From contig CAWCAC010000002.1 in NCBI GenBank assembly GCA_963793415.1, forward strand, positions 2,542,001 through 2,606,000: 64,000 nt of DNA, written 5' to 3'. The notes under the pieces were generated by a model that was given only the letters and a program-made list of their open reading frames with translations, was not told where the DNA came from and made no database searches. The position numbers and the translations under genes are program-made. Source of the DNA: CAXMST01 sp963793415 (GTDB taxonomy: Bacteria > Actinomycetota > Thermoleophilia > Solirubrobacterales > 70-9). Numbering within the stretch: position 1 is the stretch's first letter; every line of letters starts with the position of its first letter. Below are positions 38,442-47,086 of the stretch, piece by piece.

Positions 38442-39935
38442 CTAGCGGTCGCCGGCGTAGCCGAGGATCGAGCGGTCGATCAACCACTCGACCGGCGCGC
38501 GGTCGTCGGTGTAGACCTCGCCGCCGGGCAGACGTGGCGCGATCCGCGAGCTGGTCGTGACCGCGAGGTTCTGCAGATCGTCGGGGAGGGAGCCGGCGAT
38601 CCTCAGCATGTTCTCTGCGGTCGCCTCGCCCTGGGTTCCGACCAGCAGTGTGTTCGAGTCCTCGACCGGGTCGCGGACGACGGTCGTGAACGACTCCGCC
38701 ATCGTCCGCCCGATCACCTGCTCGAGATCGTCGTTGCCCTCCGGGTGGCCGATGTTGACGATGACCACGCCGCCCGGGGCGAGCTTCTCGGCGGTGAGGT
38801 CGAAGAACTCCTCAGTCGCGAGGTAGAAGGGGATGTAGGGCTGCCGGTAGGCGTCGACGACGATCACGTCGAAGTCGCCGTCCGACTGCCGCAGCCAGGG
38901 CCGCGCGTCGGCGGCGTGGGTGAAGAGATTCGGGCCGCCGAGGTCGAAGTACTGCTCGCCGATCTCGGTCAGCTCCGGATCGATCTCGACGCCGTCGACG
39001 CGGGTCTCGGGGAAGTAGTGCCCGTACATGCGGGCGGCGGTGCCGGCGGCGTTGCCGAGGATCGCGACGCGCTCCGGGGGCTGCTCGAGCGCTGCGAACG
39101 GCAGCACGATGAGCCCGTCCCAGTAGCGCCCGGTCAGGTACGAGCCGGGCTTGTAGAGAGAGTGGATCGCCTGGCCCTCGTTGAGCTCGAGCACGCGGTC
39201 GCCGTCCTCCTCCTCGATCACGCGGGCGTACTGGTTCTCGGTCTCGACCTCGTGGATGACGACGCCGTTGTCGGTCGCCTTGACCGTCCCGACCGGGATC
39301 GCGAGCCCGAGGAAGAGCACGATCGGAACGACGAAGAACCGCTTGCCGAGGCCAACCGCGGCAACCAGCGCGATCACCGCGGCGAAGAGGATGAAGGTCC
39401 GCTGGGTGCCGAGCAGCGGGATCAGCAGCAGCGCCGAGAGCCAGGTGCCGAGCAGCGAGCCCGCCGTCGATACCGCGTAGAGCCGCCCGGAGACGCTGCC
39501 CGCGTGCTCGACGTCCGGCACCGCGAGCCTGATCGCGTAGGGAGCGGCGGCGCCGAGCAGCGTCACCGGCACCGCGAGGAGCACGAGGACGCCGAACAGC
39601 GAGCCCACGAACGCCCCGGCGGAGATCGAGTCGAGCGCGTCGACGGAGATGTCGAAGAGGGGCCGCGCGACGAGCGGGACGAGGGCCAGGAGCGCCGATG
39701 CGGCCATCACCATCAGCGACATCCCGCGAAGATGGGGATGTCGATCGGCGATCCTGCCGCCGAGCCAGTAGCCGAGGCTGAGGGCGACGAGCACGATCCC
39801 GATCGTGTTCGCCCAGACGATCGTCGAGGCTCCGAAGAACGGTGCCATCAGGCGCGCCGCGGCGATCTCGGCGCCGAGCGTGCCCGTCCCGACCACGAAG
39901 ACGAACACGTAGAGGAAGCGGTTGCTCTCGGCCAT
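38442..39935 (-). CDS. membrane-anchored spermidine synthase-like protein
   Basis: 497 residues. The first half is a bundle of about seven hydrophobic segments (from FLYVFVFVVGTGTLGAEIAA), the second a spermidine synthase-type methyltransferase fold: VAILGNAAGTAARMYGHYF, VDGVEIDPELTEIGEQYF, FDVIVVDAYRQPYIPFYLAT. In true spermidine synthases the glycine-rich loop is G-G-G-D-G; here it is GNAAGTA, so polyamine synthesis is doubtful. Membrane-fused versions are widespread in actinobacteria with no proven substrate. Start ATG 39935 overlaps the ctaG stop by one base (TGATG), so the two are translationally coupled. Confidence 0.85.
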   Translation of the reverse strand: MAESNRFLYVFVFVVGTGTLGAEIAAARLMAPFFGASTIVWANTIGIVLVALSLGYWLGGRIADRHPHLRGMSLMVMAASALLALVPLVARPLFDISVDALDSISAGAFVGSLFGVLVLLAVPVTLLGAAAPYAIRLAVPDVEHAGSVSGRLYAVSTAGSLLGTWLSALLLIPLLGTQRTFILFAAVIALVAAVGLGKRFFVVPIVLFLGLAIPVGTVKATDNGVVIHEVETENQYARVIEEEDGDRVLELNEGQAIHSLYKPGSYLTGRYWDGLIVLPFAALEQPPERVAILGNAAGTAARMYGHYFPETRVDGVEIDPELTEIGEQYFDLGGPNLFTHAADARPWLRQSDGDFDVIVVDAYRQPYIPFYLATEEFFDLTAEKLAPGGVVIVNIGHPEGNDDLEQVIGRTMAESFTTVVRDPVEDSNTLLVGTQGEATAENMLRIAGSLPDDLQNLAVTTSSRIAPRLPGGEVYTDDRAPVEWLIDRSILGYAGDR

Positions 39936-40799
39936 CAGCTCTGCTGGCCGATCCGCTCGCGCAGGCGCTCGCCCTGGCCTGCAGCGACGGCCCGGCCGGC
40001 CCGGGCAGGATCGAGCTCGACGCCGCGCTCGTGGGCGTAGTCGAGGAGCTCCTGGCGCTCGATGTCCTGTCGAGCCCAGAGGAAGAAGATCCAGGCGAGC
40101 GTCCCCAGCGTCAGCACGGTGCTCTCGAACATCATCACGATGCCCGCCGTGCCCTGGTCGGAGAGCGGCTCGGCGCCGCGCGCGAGCTGGGTCGGCTCGT
40201 AGTCGGGATAGATCTCGGAGCCGCTCCACATCAGCACGTTCGCCAGTACCGCGCCGACGAGCCGGATCGAGATCACGTAGATCACCTTGGCGCCGTTGCC
40301 GAACCACTCCGGCTTCGGCAACGGCCCGAACAGCGACAGCCAGATCCCGAGGCCCGCAAAGAAGAAGCTGCGCGTGCTCGAGCGCATGCAAGAGAGAGCT
40401 GTCGAACGTGGCGGCCTGGTACAGGGCCGGGATGTGCCAGACGTAGAGCACCGCAGCCCAGAGCACGAACGAGACGACCGGGTGGGCCAGGACGCGGATC
40501 CATCGCAACCAGCGGATCGCGAGCACCGGCTGCAACATCGGCCCGGTCAGTCCGAGGACGATCAGCAGCGCCGCGATGTCGAGGATCAACAGGTGCTGGA
40601 CCATGTGCGCGGTGATCAGCTCCTCGGCGAGGGCCTCGAGCGGCGACAGCACCGCCACCGCGAGCATCGCGATCCCGGCCGCAAAGCAGAGCAGCCTCCA
40701 TGTCGGCAGCGGGCGGCCCGCCTCGGCGAGCCTCACGGCCCGGACTGCATAGGCAACGCCGCACGCGCAGAGTGTTGCTGCGCCGAGCGCTTCAATCAT
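39935..40799 (-). CDS. ctaG: CtaG-type cytochrome c oxidase assembly factor, +1 frameshift
   Basis: Polytopic membrane protein of the caa3_CtaG family, involved in assembling the copper centre of heme-copper oxidases. The first frame holds ITAHMVQHLLILDIAALL, WLRWIRVLAHPVVSFVLW, VWHIPALYQAATFDSSLLHALEH. The second holds FFFAGLGIWLSLFGPLP, VLANVLMWSGSEIYPDY and the C-terminal helix. The switch needs one surplus base at 40367 (CAG, C, TTC in sense), and the 865-nt span is 3n+1. With it removed the product is 287 residues and continuous. No oxidase subunit genes are within the window. Confidence 0.85.
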
Positions 40800-40858
40800 C
40801 GCGCCATGAGGCTAGATGATCGACCGCGCCGGCCGGCCCGGGGCGCGGCCTAGCGCGA

Positions 40859-41491
40859 CTACCCGGCCGGGCGCCGCTCGCGATCGCGCTCGAGCGCGGT
40901 CAGCTGCTCGTCGAGAGCGGTGATCACATCCCTGGGGCCGAGCAACTCACGGCACATGGCGAGGTCGTCGCGCCAGATCCTGATGCGGCCGTCGAGGGAG
41001 ATCTTGAGACGCACGACGACGTCCTCGCCGATCTCGGCGTAGGCGCCGCGAAGGTCGGAGCTGTTGGCGAGCTTGTCGGCCGCGTAGATCAACGCCGCCC
41101 TCTCCCCCGCCTCGCGGACCTGGTCGCGTAGCGCCTGCTTACGGGCCTCGTAGTCGTCGATCGCGGGATCGTCGGTGAGAGCGGCAACGAGGCCTGCGAC
41201 GTCGGGGCCGAAGTCGCGCTCGATCCGGTCGATCCGGAGGTCGCTGTCCTCGATCACGTCGTGCAGGAGCGCCGCCTCGATCATCGCGTCGTCGCCCCCT
41301 TCGCCCACGACCAGCGTCGCGACCCGCTCGGGATGGTGGATGTAGGGGCGTTGATCGGCGGCGCGCCGGTGGCCGGCATGGGCCTCTGCCGCCAGGCGCC
41401 ACGCGCGCAGCGCCCCTGCTGCCTCCACGGCGCCGGCGACGACCGGGTCGTCGGGCGCGTCGAATGCGGTCTTGCCCGCCTCGCTTGCCAC
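40859..41491 (-). CDS. HD-domain hydrolase (SpoT/MESH1-like)
   Basis: 210 residues from GTG 41491. The histidine and HD motif of the RelA/SpoT hydrolase type are present: YIHHPERVATLV, then EAALLHDVIEDSD with the metal-binding HD pair, and a later DKLANSSDLR. There is no synthetase, TGS or ACT domain, so if it acts on (p)ppGpp it would be a stand-alone hydrolase. Other HD substrates remain possible. The longer open frame upstream is a shadow of the facing GGDEF gene. Divergent from that gene with only a 39-bp gap, suggesting shared control of two nucleotide signals. Confidence 0.82.
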   Translation of the reverse strand: MASEAGKTAFDAPDDPVVAGAVEAAGALRAWRLAAEAHAGHRRAADQRPYIHHPERVATLVVGEGGDDAMIEAALLHDVIEDSDLRIDRIERDFGPDVAGLVAALTDDPAIDDYEARKQALRDQVREAGERAALIYAADKLANSSDLRGAYAEIGEDVVVRLKISLDGRIRIWRDDLAMCRELLGPRDVITALDEQLTALERDRERRPAG

Positions 41492-41530
41492 TGGACAAGG
41501 ATACGAACCGACTGTCACGATCGCTCTGCG

Positions 41531-43246
41531 ATGGAGGTTGAGGGCACGGGACCAATCGCCAAGGAGCTGGCCGGCGTCGACGCGGCCGATTTCGTCGGCG
41601 GAATGCTCGAGGCAGCCCCGGTCGGGATGCTGATCGCCGGCCCCGGTGGCACTGTCCTGGCGGCGAACCGGCTCGCGGGCGACGTCTTCGGAGTCGATCC
41701 GGCCGCGCTCAGCGGCCTGCAGATCGCGGAGCTGCTCGGCTCCGTCGCCTTCGAGACCGGCGGCGCCGGCGAGATCCTCGAGGCCGACATAGCCGCGGGC
41801 TCCGACACTGTCGGACCGCGACGGGCGACGGCCTCGCGCCGGGACGGGACCGAGCTGCAGGTCGAGCTCTGGTCGGCTCCGATCGGAGCTGCAGGCGGAT
41901 CGATCTCGATCGCGATCCGCGACGCGAGTGAGCGCGCACGGGTCGAAGACCGGCTCCAGGAGCTCAGCGACCGCGACCCGCTCACGGGCCTCGCCAACCG
42001 CCGTCGGCTCGAGATCGACGCTGAGAAAGAGCTCGCGCGGGCCGTCCGTTACGGCGGTGGCGCCCTGCTCGTGCTCGGCCTCGACAACTTCAAGAGCGTC
42101 AACGAGGCGCTCGGATACCGTCACGGCGACGAGCTCCTGCGCGAGATCGCGACCGTGATCGCCGAGCGGATCCGCGAGACGGACGTCGCGGCGCGGCTCA
42201 GCGGCGATCAATTCGCCGTCGTGCTCACCGAGGTCTCCGTCCAGCGCGCCCGGGCGATCGGCGAGGACGTGCTGCAGATGCTCGGCGGTCACCGCTTCGA
42301 GCCGGCGGGCACCCCGGTCCCGGTCGGCGCATCCGGCGGCGTCATCGGCCTCGCCGACGGGCCCGCCGACATTCCCGAGGCGCTCGGCTGGGCTGAACTG
42401 GCGATGCGGCGTGCGAAGGCGATGGGCGGCAACCGCATCGTCGCCTTCGAGGATTCCCTGCTTCCCGCCCGCGAGTCCGAGATGACCTGGAGTGAGCGAA
42501 TCCGGGCGGCGCTCGACAGCGACTCGTTCATCCCCCACTTCCAGCCGATCCTCGAGCTCTCGTCCGGGTCGGTCAACTCGTGGGAGGTTCTGATCCGGAT
42601 GCGCGGCGACGAGGGCGAGATGATCCCGCCCGACTCGTTCGTTCCCACGGCCGAGCGCTTCGGCCTGATCCAGGAGCTCGACCGGTGGGTGGTCCGCAAT
42701 GCGATCGCGGCGATGCGCGCGCACGACGAACGCGGCCTCAGCCTCGAGATCAACCTCTCGGGCAAGTCGATCGGCGACCCAGAGATGCTCGAGGCGATCC
42801 GCGACGAGATCGACGCCTCCGGGATCGACCCGCGGCGGCTGATCTTCGAGGTGACCGAGACCGCTGCGATCGCCAACCTCGAGCAGGCCGCCCGGTTCGG
42901 CCGCGAACTCCTCGATCTCGGCTGCGGCTTCGCCCTCGACGACTTCGGGACCGGCTTCGCCTCCTTCTACTACTTGAAGCGCCTGCCGCTCACGCACCTG
43001 AAGATCGACGGCGACTTCATCCGCGGCCTCTCCGCCTCGCCCGTCGACCAGCTCGTCGTCAAGGCGATCGTCGAGATCGCCCGCGGCATGGAGCTGGAGA
43101 CGATCGCCGAGTACGTCGAGGACCCGGGGACGATGGAGCTGCTGCGCGAGTTCGGCGTCGACTACTGCCAGGGCTTCGAGGTCGGTCCTCCGGCAGCCCC
43201 GGCGCCGCCCGACCTGGTCCCGCCCCCGCATCCGGCCGACGCCTGA
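41531..43246 (+). CDS. PAS-GGDEF-EAL protein with degenerate GGDEF motif
   Basis: 571 residues. PAS-like domain at about 20-140 (GMLEAAPVGMLIAGPGG ... IRDASERARVEDR). GGDEF domain at 145-300 opens normally (DRDPLTGLANRRR), but the active-site loop is SGDQF at residues 224-228 instead of GGDEF, so cyclase activity is unlikely. EAL domain at 315-560 keeps SWEVLIR, INLSGKS, FEVTET, LDDFGTG, LKIDGDF, AEYVED and CQGFEVG, so phosphodiesterase activity is plausible, perhaps with GTP-tuned control by the dead GGDEF domain. Start ATG 41531. Closely related in layout to the protein at 4641-6539. Confidence 0.93.
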   Translation: MEVEGTGPIAKELAGVDAADFVGGMLEAAPVGMLIAGPGGTVLAANRLAGDVFGVDPAALSGLQIAELLGSVAFETGGAGEILEADIAAGSDTVGPRRATASRRDGTELQVELWSAPIGAAGGSISIAIRDASERARVEDRLQELSDRDPLTGLANRRRLEIDAEKELARAVRYGGGALLVLGLDNFKSVNEALGYRHGDELLREIATVIAERIRETDVAARLSGDQFAVVLTEVSVQRARAIGEDVLQMLGGHRFEPAGTPVPVGASGGVIGLADGPADIPEALGWAELAMRRAKAMGGNRIVAFEDSLLPARESEMTWSERIRAALDSDSFIPHFQPILELSSGSVNSWEVLIRMRGDEGEMIPPDSFVPTAERFGLIQELDRWVVRNAIAAMRAHDERGLSLEINLSGKSIGDPEMLEAIRDEIDASGIDPRRLIFEVTETAAIANLEQAARFGRELLDLGCGFALDDFGTGFASFYYLKRLPLTHLKIDGDFIRGLSASPVDQLVVKAIVEIARGMELETIAEYVEDPGTMELLREFGVDYCQGFEVGPPAAPAPPDLVPPPHPADA

Positions 43247-43272
43247 GACCCGGCGGCCGCGCGCCGGACGGC

Positions 43273-43911
43273 TCAGCCGAGCACGCCCTCGAGCTCGAGA
43301 AGCTGCCGCTTGACGCCGAGCCCGCCGCCATAGCCGCCGAGCCCTCCCCCGGTCCGCAGCACGCGGTGACATGGGACGACGACCGGGATCGGGTTCGCCC
43401 CGAGAGCGCTGCCGGCGGCGCGGAACGCCCGCGGGCTGCCTGCCGCGACAGCCATCTCGGCATAGGTGCGCGTCTCGCCGAACGGAATCCGCCAGGTCTC
43501 GGCCAGCACGGTGCGGACGAAGCCATGGGAGAGGCGCCAGTCGAGCTCGAGGTCGAATGCGGTGCGGCGGCCGTCGAAGTACTCGTCGAGCTGACGACGG
43601 GCGTCGTCGAGACGGGCCGGCAGCTCGAGCACGCGCGGCCCGATCGCGAGCGCGAGCTCGCTCAGGATCAGATCCCGATCGTCGCTCGCCCAGCCGACCC
43701 GGACGAGGCCCTCCTCGGTCGCCGCGAGCACGAGCTCGCCGATCGGCGTCGCCATCGTCGCGTAGGCGACCTCGACGAGCCCGTCACGTGCACCGGCGGC
43801 CGCGATCCGGTCGCCGACGGAATCGAGATCGACCGGCGCCGGCTCGAGTGCCGCGATCGCAGCCCGGATCAGCTTCTCCTCGCTCGCCTCGTGTGTCTCG
43901 TCGGTGCTCAT
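43273..43911 (-). CDS. ogt: O6-alkylguanine-DNA alkyltransferase with N-terminal extension
   Basis: Suicide repair enzyme that transfers the alkyl group from O6-alkylguanine to its own cysteine. 212 residues. The C-terminal methyltransferase domain has IPFGETRTYAEMA, GSPRAFRAAGSALGANPIP (recognition helix and Arg finger), the active-site PCHRV and GGLGGYGGGLGVKRQLLELE. About 50 extra residues at the N-terminus (STDETHEASEEKLIRAAIAAL) are not part of the enzyme fold. ATG 43911 overlaps the stop of the sigma factor gene by four bases, so the two are coupled. Linkage to an ECF sigma factor suggests alkylation-responsive control, an inference only. Confidence 0.93.
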   Translation of the reverse strand: MSTDETHEASEEKLIRAAIAALEPAPVDLDSVGDRIAAAGARDGLVEVAYATMATPIGELVLAATEEGLVRVGWASDDRDLILSELALAIGPRVLELPARLDDARRQLDEYFDGRRTAFDLELDWRLSHGFVRTVLAETWRIPFGETRTYAEMAVAAGSPRAFRAAGSALGANPIPVVVPCHRVLRTGGGLGGYGGGLGVKRQLLELEGVLG

Positions 43912-44426
43912 CTCTGCTCCTTCTCTCTCAGCTTCGCGATGCCCTCGTGCACGTTGCGGCGGGCGGCGGCCTCGCTGCAGCCGAGCACCTCGCCGATCTC
44001 CCGATGGCGGAGGTCGAGCGCGAACCGCAGGACCACCGCCGCCCGCTGCTTGTCCGGCAGCTCGGCGACGTCGGCCCAGACCCCGGCAGCGATCCGCGCG
44101 GGATCGCCGGAGGAGGCGGCGCGGTCGGCGCCCGCGTCGGGGACCGGCGGCGGCCGGCGGCCGCGGGAGCGGTACTCGTCGATCGCCTTGCGGCGCGCGA
44201 TCGCCAGGACCCAGGCGCGGGGGTTGGCGCCGTCGAAGCGGTCGTAGGCAGCGAGCGCTGCGATGAAGGTCTCCTGCAGGACCTCCTCGACCTCGTCGCG
44301 GGGGACGAGCGCCGTCAGCAGCCGCGCCACCGAGGGCGCCTGCTCGCGGAAGAAGAGGCCGAAGGGCTGCGGCGCAGGAGCCGTTAGCGTCGCTCTCGGT
44401 GCGCTCGGGGGTGAAGTCACGGTCAT
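43908..44426 (-). CDS. ECF-family RNA polymerase sigma factor
   Basis: About 172 residues from ATG 44426 (MTVTSPPSAPRATL); an open frame to 44534 adds sequence that overlaps the facing patatin gene and looks non-native. Sigma region 2 is seen as FFREQAPSVARLLTAL ... EVEEVLQETFIAALAAYDRF ... RAWVLAIARRKAIDEYR. Region 4 is seen as LPDKQRAAVVLRFALDLRHREIGEVLGCSEAAARRNVHEGIAKLR, with the helix-turn-helix. No anti-sigma gene follows; instead the ogt start overlaps its stop. Target promoters unknown. Confidence 0.9.
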   Translation of the reverse strand: MTVTSPPSAPRATLTAPAPQPFGLFFREQAPSVARLLTALVPRDEVEEVLQETFIAALAAYDRFDGANPRAWVLAIARRKAIDEYRSRGRRPPPVPDAGADRAASSGDPARIAAGVWADVAELPDKQRAAVVLRFALDLRHREIGEVLGCSEAAARRNVHEGIAKLREKEQR

Positions 44427-44512
44427 TGCATAGCTGAGAACGGCGGCCGGGGCGAAAACGTGAGATCGGCGACCTCGCGAATCAGGCGCCCCGCTGACGT
44501 AGGCTGACTCCG

Positions 44513-45622
44513 ATGCCGGCGACCGCGACACCACCGCCCGCGCGCGAGTTCGACCGGCCCGGAAGGGTCCGCTTCGCGATCCTCTCGATCGACGGCGGCG
44601 GGATCAGGGGCCTGATCCCCGCTCTCGTGCTGGAGAGGCTCGCGGCCGCGATCGCCGAGCGCTCCCCCCGGGCCGACATCGCCGCCGCCTTCGACCTGAT
44701 CTCGGGGACCTCGACAGGCGGGCTGATCGCCCTCGGCCTCGCCCTTCCGGACGCCGACTACGCCGGTCCGGCGATCGACCCGGCGGCGATGGTCGCGATC
44801 TACGAGGGAGCCGAGGCGCGCGAGATCTTCGACCGGCCGCCGCTCGAGGACGTGCCCGGCCTCGGAGCGGTCAGCGCTCTGATCGATCCCCGCTACGGCC
44901 TCGAGAACCTGCGCCGGACGCTCGAGCGCCACCTCGGCAACCGGACCCTGGCCGAGGCCCGCACCGGACTCCTGATCCCCGCCTACGACATGACCCGCCG
45001 CGTGCCGCGTTTCTTCAAGCCATGGAACGAGGAGGCGGGCCGCGTCACCGGCGTCGAAGCCGGGCTGGCGACGGCGGCCGCGCCGACGTACTTCCCGGCG
45101 CTGCGGCTCGGAGAGGAGGCGCTTGTCGACGGCGGCGTCTTCGTCAACAACCCGACGATCGCAGCGACGATCGAGGCGCTGAAGCGGACCGAGGGCGAGC
45201 CGCTGCGGCCCGAGGACCTGCTCGTGATCTCGATCGGCACCGGACAGCACGAGCGCGGCTTCGACCCCGACGAGGTCGCCGGCTGGGGCGCGCTCGGCTG
45301 GATCGCGCCGCACGGCCGCTCCGAGCCACCGCTGATCGGAGCGATGCTCGACGGCCAATCCGACGCCTCCGACCACTGGGCCCACATCCTCCTCAACCAT
45401 GAGCCGGGCACGGTCGCGAGCAGGGGCGCCGCGATGGGCGCCGGCCCCCGCTACTTCCGATGGCAGGTCGAGCTGCCGGGGCCGCAGCCGCTCGACGGCG
45501 TCGCGCCCGAGCAGATCGCGCGCCTACGCGAGGCGGGCGAGGCGCTGATCGAGGCACGGGCGAGCGAGATCGAGGCGGTTGCGGACGCGCTCACATCGCA
45601 GGACAATCGAGCCGATGCCTGA
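44513..45622 (+). CDS. patatin-like phospholipase
   Basis: 369-residue lipid acyl hydrolase with a Ser-Asp dyad. The oxyanion loop reads SIDGGGIRGLIP, the nucleophile elbow GTSTGGL (G-x-S-x-G), and the catalytic Asp VDGGVFVNNP. The protein has no signal peptide. Its sequence is close to the DGGGIRG/GTSTGG type that also includes the CapV effectors of CBASS, but there is no CD-NTase, no cap gene and no other defence gene nearby, so a general lipase role is more likely. Divergent from the sigma factor gene. Confidence 0.9.
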   Translation: MPATATPPPAREFDRPGRVRFAILSIDGGGIRGLIPALVLERLAAAIAERSPRADIAAAFDLISGTSTGGLIALGLALPDADYAGPAIDPAAMVAIYEGAEAREIFDRPPLEDVPGLGAVSALIDPRYGLENLRRTLERHLGNRTLAEARTGLLIPAYDMTRRVPRFFKPWNEEAGRVTGVEAGLATAAAPTYFPALRLGEEALVDGGVFVNNPTIAATIEALKRTEGEPLRPEDLLVISIGTGQHERGFDPDEVAGWGALGWIAPHGRSEPPLIGAMLDGQSDASDHWAHILLNHEPGTVASRGAAMGAGPRYFRWQVELPGPQPLDGVAPEQIARLREAGEALIEARASEIEAVADALTSQDNRADA

Positions 45623-46872
45623 ACGCCGCTCGCTGCTGCCGCTCGTCCTCGCCGCGCTCGCGAGCGCAGCCTGCCTCGCGCCGGCGGCGGCCGAGGCGGC
45701 GAAGCCGAAGCTGAAGCAGCCCGGTGCGGTTCGCGTCGAGGCGGCCGGGACGACGACCGTGACCGTCGCCTGGAAGGACCGCTCGAAGGGGGAGCGCCGC
45801 TACGAGGTCCGCGCCGAGGCGCCGAACGACTCGATCGTCGTCGCCGACGCGGATGCGAACGCGAAGCGGGCGAGACTCAAGGGACTCGAGCGCGGGACGC
45901 CGTACGGGATCTCGGTGGACGGCCTGCGGCAGGCGCGACAGCTGCGGCTCACCCCGCTTCACCCGGGCGGCGACGCTGCTGGCGCCGTTCGGCGGCCCCC
46001 ACCCGGCGCTCGGATGCGAGGTGTTTCCCTCCGCGGATGACTTCAATACGCCGGTCGCCGGGCTCCCGACGGCCGCCCGCTCCGATCAGATCGTCGCCGG
46101 GCTCGGCGGCGACCTGCATCCGGACTTCGGCTCGAACCCGCGCTACGGCATCCCCTACGTCGTCGTGCCCCCGTTCCAGCCCGAGGCGAAGATCCGCTTC
46201 ACCGCCTACGGCGACGAGAGCGACCCCGGCCCCTACCGGATCCCGCCGGGCGCTCCGGTCGAGGGCGGCGGCAACGCCGACGGCGACCGCCACGTGCTCG
46301 TCGTCGAGCGGCCCGGCAGCGACGGCGAGGGCTGCACCCTCTACGAGCTCTACCGCTCGTTCGAGAAGGGCGGGCCGCGGAACCTGTGGACCGGCGACTC
46401 CGGCTCGGTCTTCGATCTCGGCTCGCAGTTGCTCGGCCAGCGGCCCGACGGCTGGACCTCCGCCGACGCTGCCGGCCTGCCGATCTTCCCCGGCCTCGTG
46501 ACCAAGGAGGAGGTCGACACCGGCGTCATCGACCACGCGATCCGGATCACCTTCGAGGAGACCCGGCGCGCCTACATCCGCCCGGCGACGCACTACGCCT
46601 CCGACTCCTGCGAGGCGGACCTGCCGGCGATGGGCGAGCGCTTCCGGCTCGAGGCCGGCTACGACCTCGACGGCATGACCGGCGACGCCCGCGTGATCGC
46701 GACGGCCCTGAAGCAGTACGGCGCGATCGTCGCCGACAACGGTTCGAACTGGTTCATCTCCGGCTCGACCGACCGGCGCTGGGACGACGACGATCTCAAC
46801 CAGCTCAAGGAGATCCCGGGCTCCGCGTTCGAGGTCGTCCGGCCGCTACGGCCGACGATCGACGCCTGCTGA
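45615..46872 (+). CDS. secreted protein with fibronectin-type domain and conserved unknown domain, +1 frameshift
   Basis: About 418 residues after correcting one frameshift. Signal peptide at the start (LLPLVLAALASAACLAPAAA). A fibronectin III-like domain follows (GAVRVEAAGTTTVTVAWKD ... RYEVRAEA). A C-terminal domain has FNTPVAGLPTAARSDQIV, YGIPYVVVPPFQP, LYELYRSFEKGG and DNGSNWFISGSTDRRW; the family recurs in bacteria but I cannot assign a function. One surplus base lies at 45957 (CCG, C, TTC); the 1258-nt span is 3n+1. Its start overlaps the end of the patatin gene by eight bases. Confidence 0.75.
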
Positions 46873-46881
46873 GCCCCGGCG

Positions 46882-47082
46882 ATGGAGCTCGGCTTCAGCT
46901 GGTCGGCGACCAAGGAAGGCGCCGTCCGCATCTCCCGCGACGGCAGGCCCGTGTCGGTGATCGGCGGTGGTGCCGCGCGGCGCCTGCGCGAGCGGCTCGA
47001 GCGCGCGACCGGCGAGGCCGAACGCCAGAGCCTGCTCGCGAAGGCAACCGGCAACTACAAGCGCAGCAACGAGCGCCGCTGA
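46882..47082 (+). CDS. conserved small actinobacterial protein
   Basis: 66 residues, hydrophilic, from ATG 46882. The pattern is a beta hairpin (GFSWSATKEGAVRISRDGRP), a short helix and a C-terminal ATGNYKRSNERR that I recognise as recurrent in small actinobacterial hypotheticals. No catalytic residues or membrane segment; the basic end suggests nucleic acid or ribosome contact, which is only a guess. Nine bases after the preceding gene, so probably in one transcript. Confidence 0.7.
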   Translation: MELGFSWSATKEGAVRISRDGRPVSVIGGGAARRLRERLERATGEAERQSLLAKATGNYKRSNERR

Positions 47083-47086
47083 GCAG

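Noticed and set aside
38442..40799. One 785-residue fusion of CtaG and spermidine synthase-like protein
   Set aside because: The join is made by the +1 shift at 40367 in ctaG; the second gene has its own ATG at 39935 and the bridging residues are frame-shifted nonsense.
44513..45622. CBASS system built around the patatin gene
   Set aside because: Motifs resemble CapV, but no CD-NTase, cap2 or cap3 gene lies nearby; neighbours are a sigma factor, ogt and a secreted protein.
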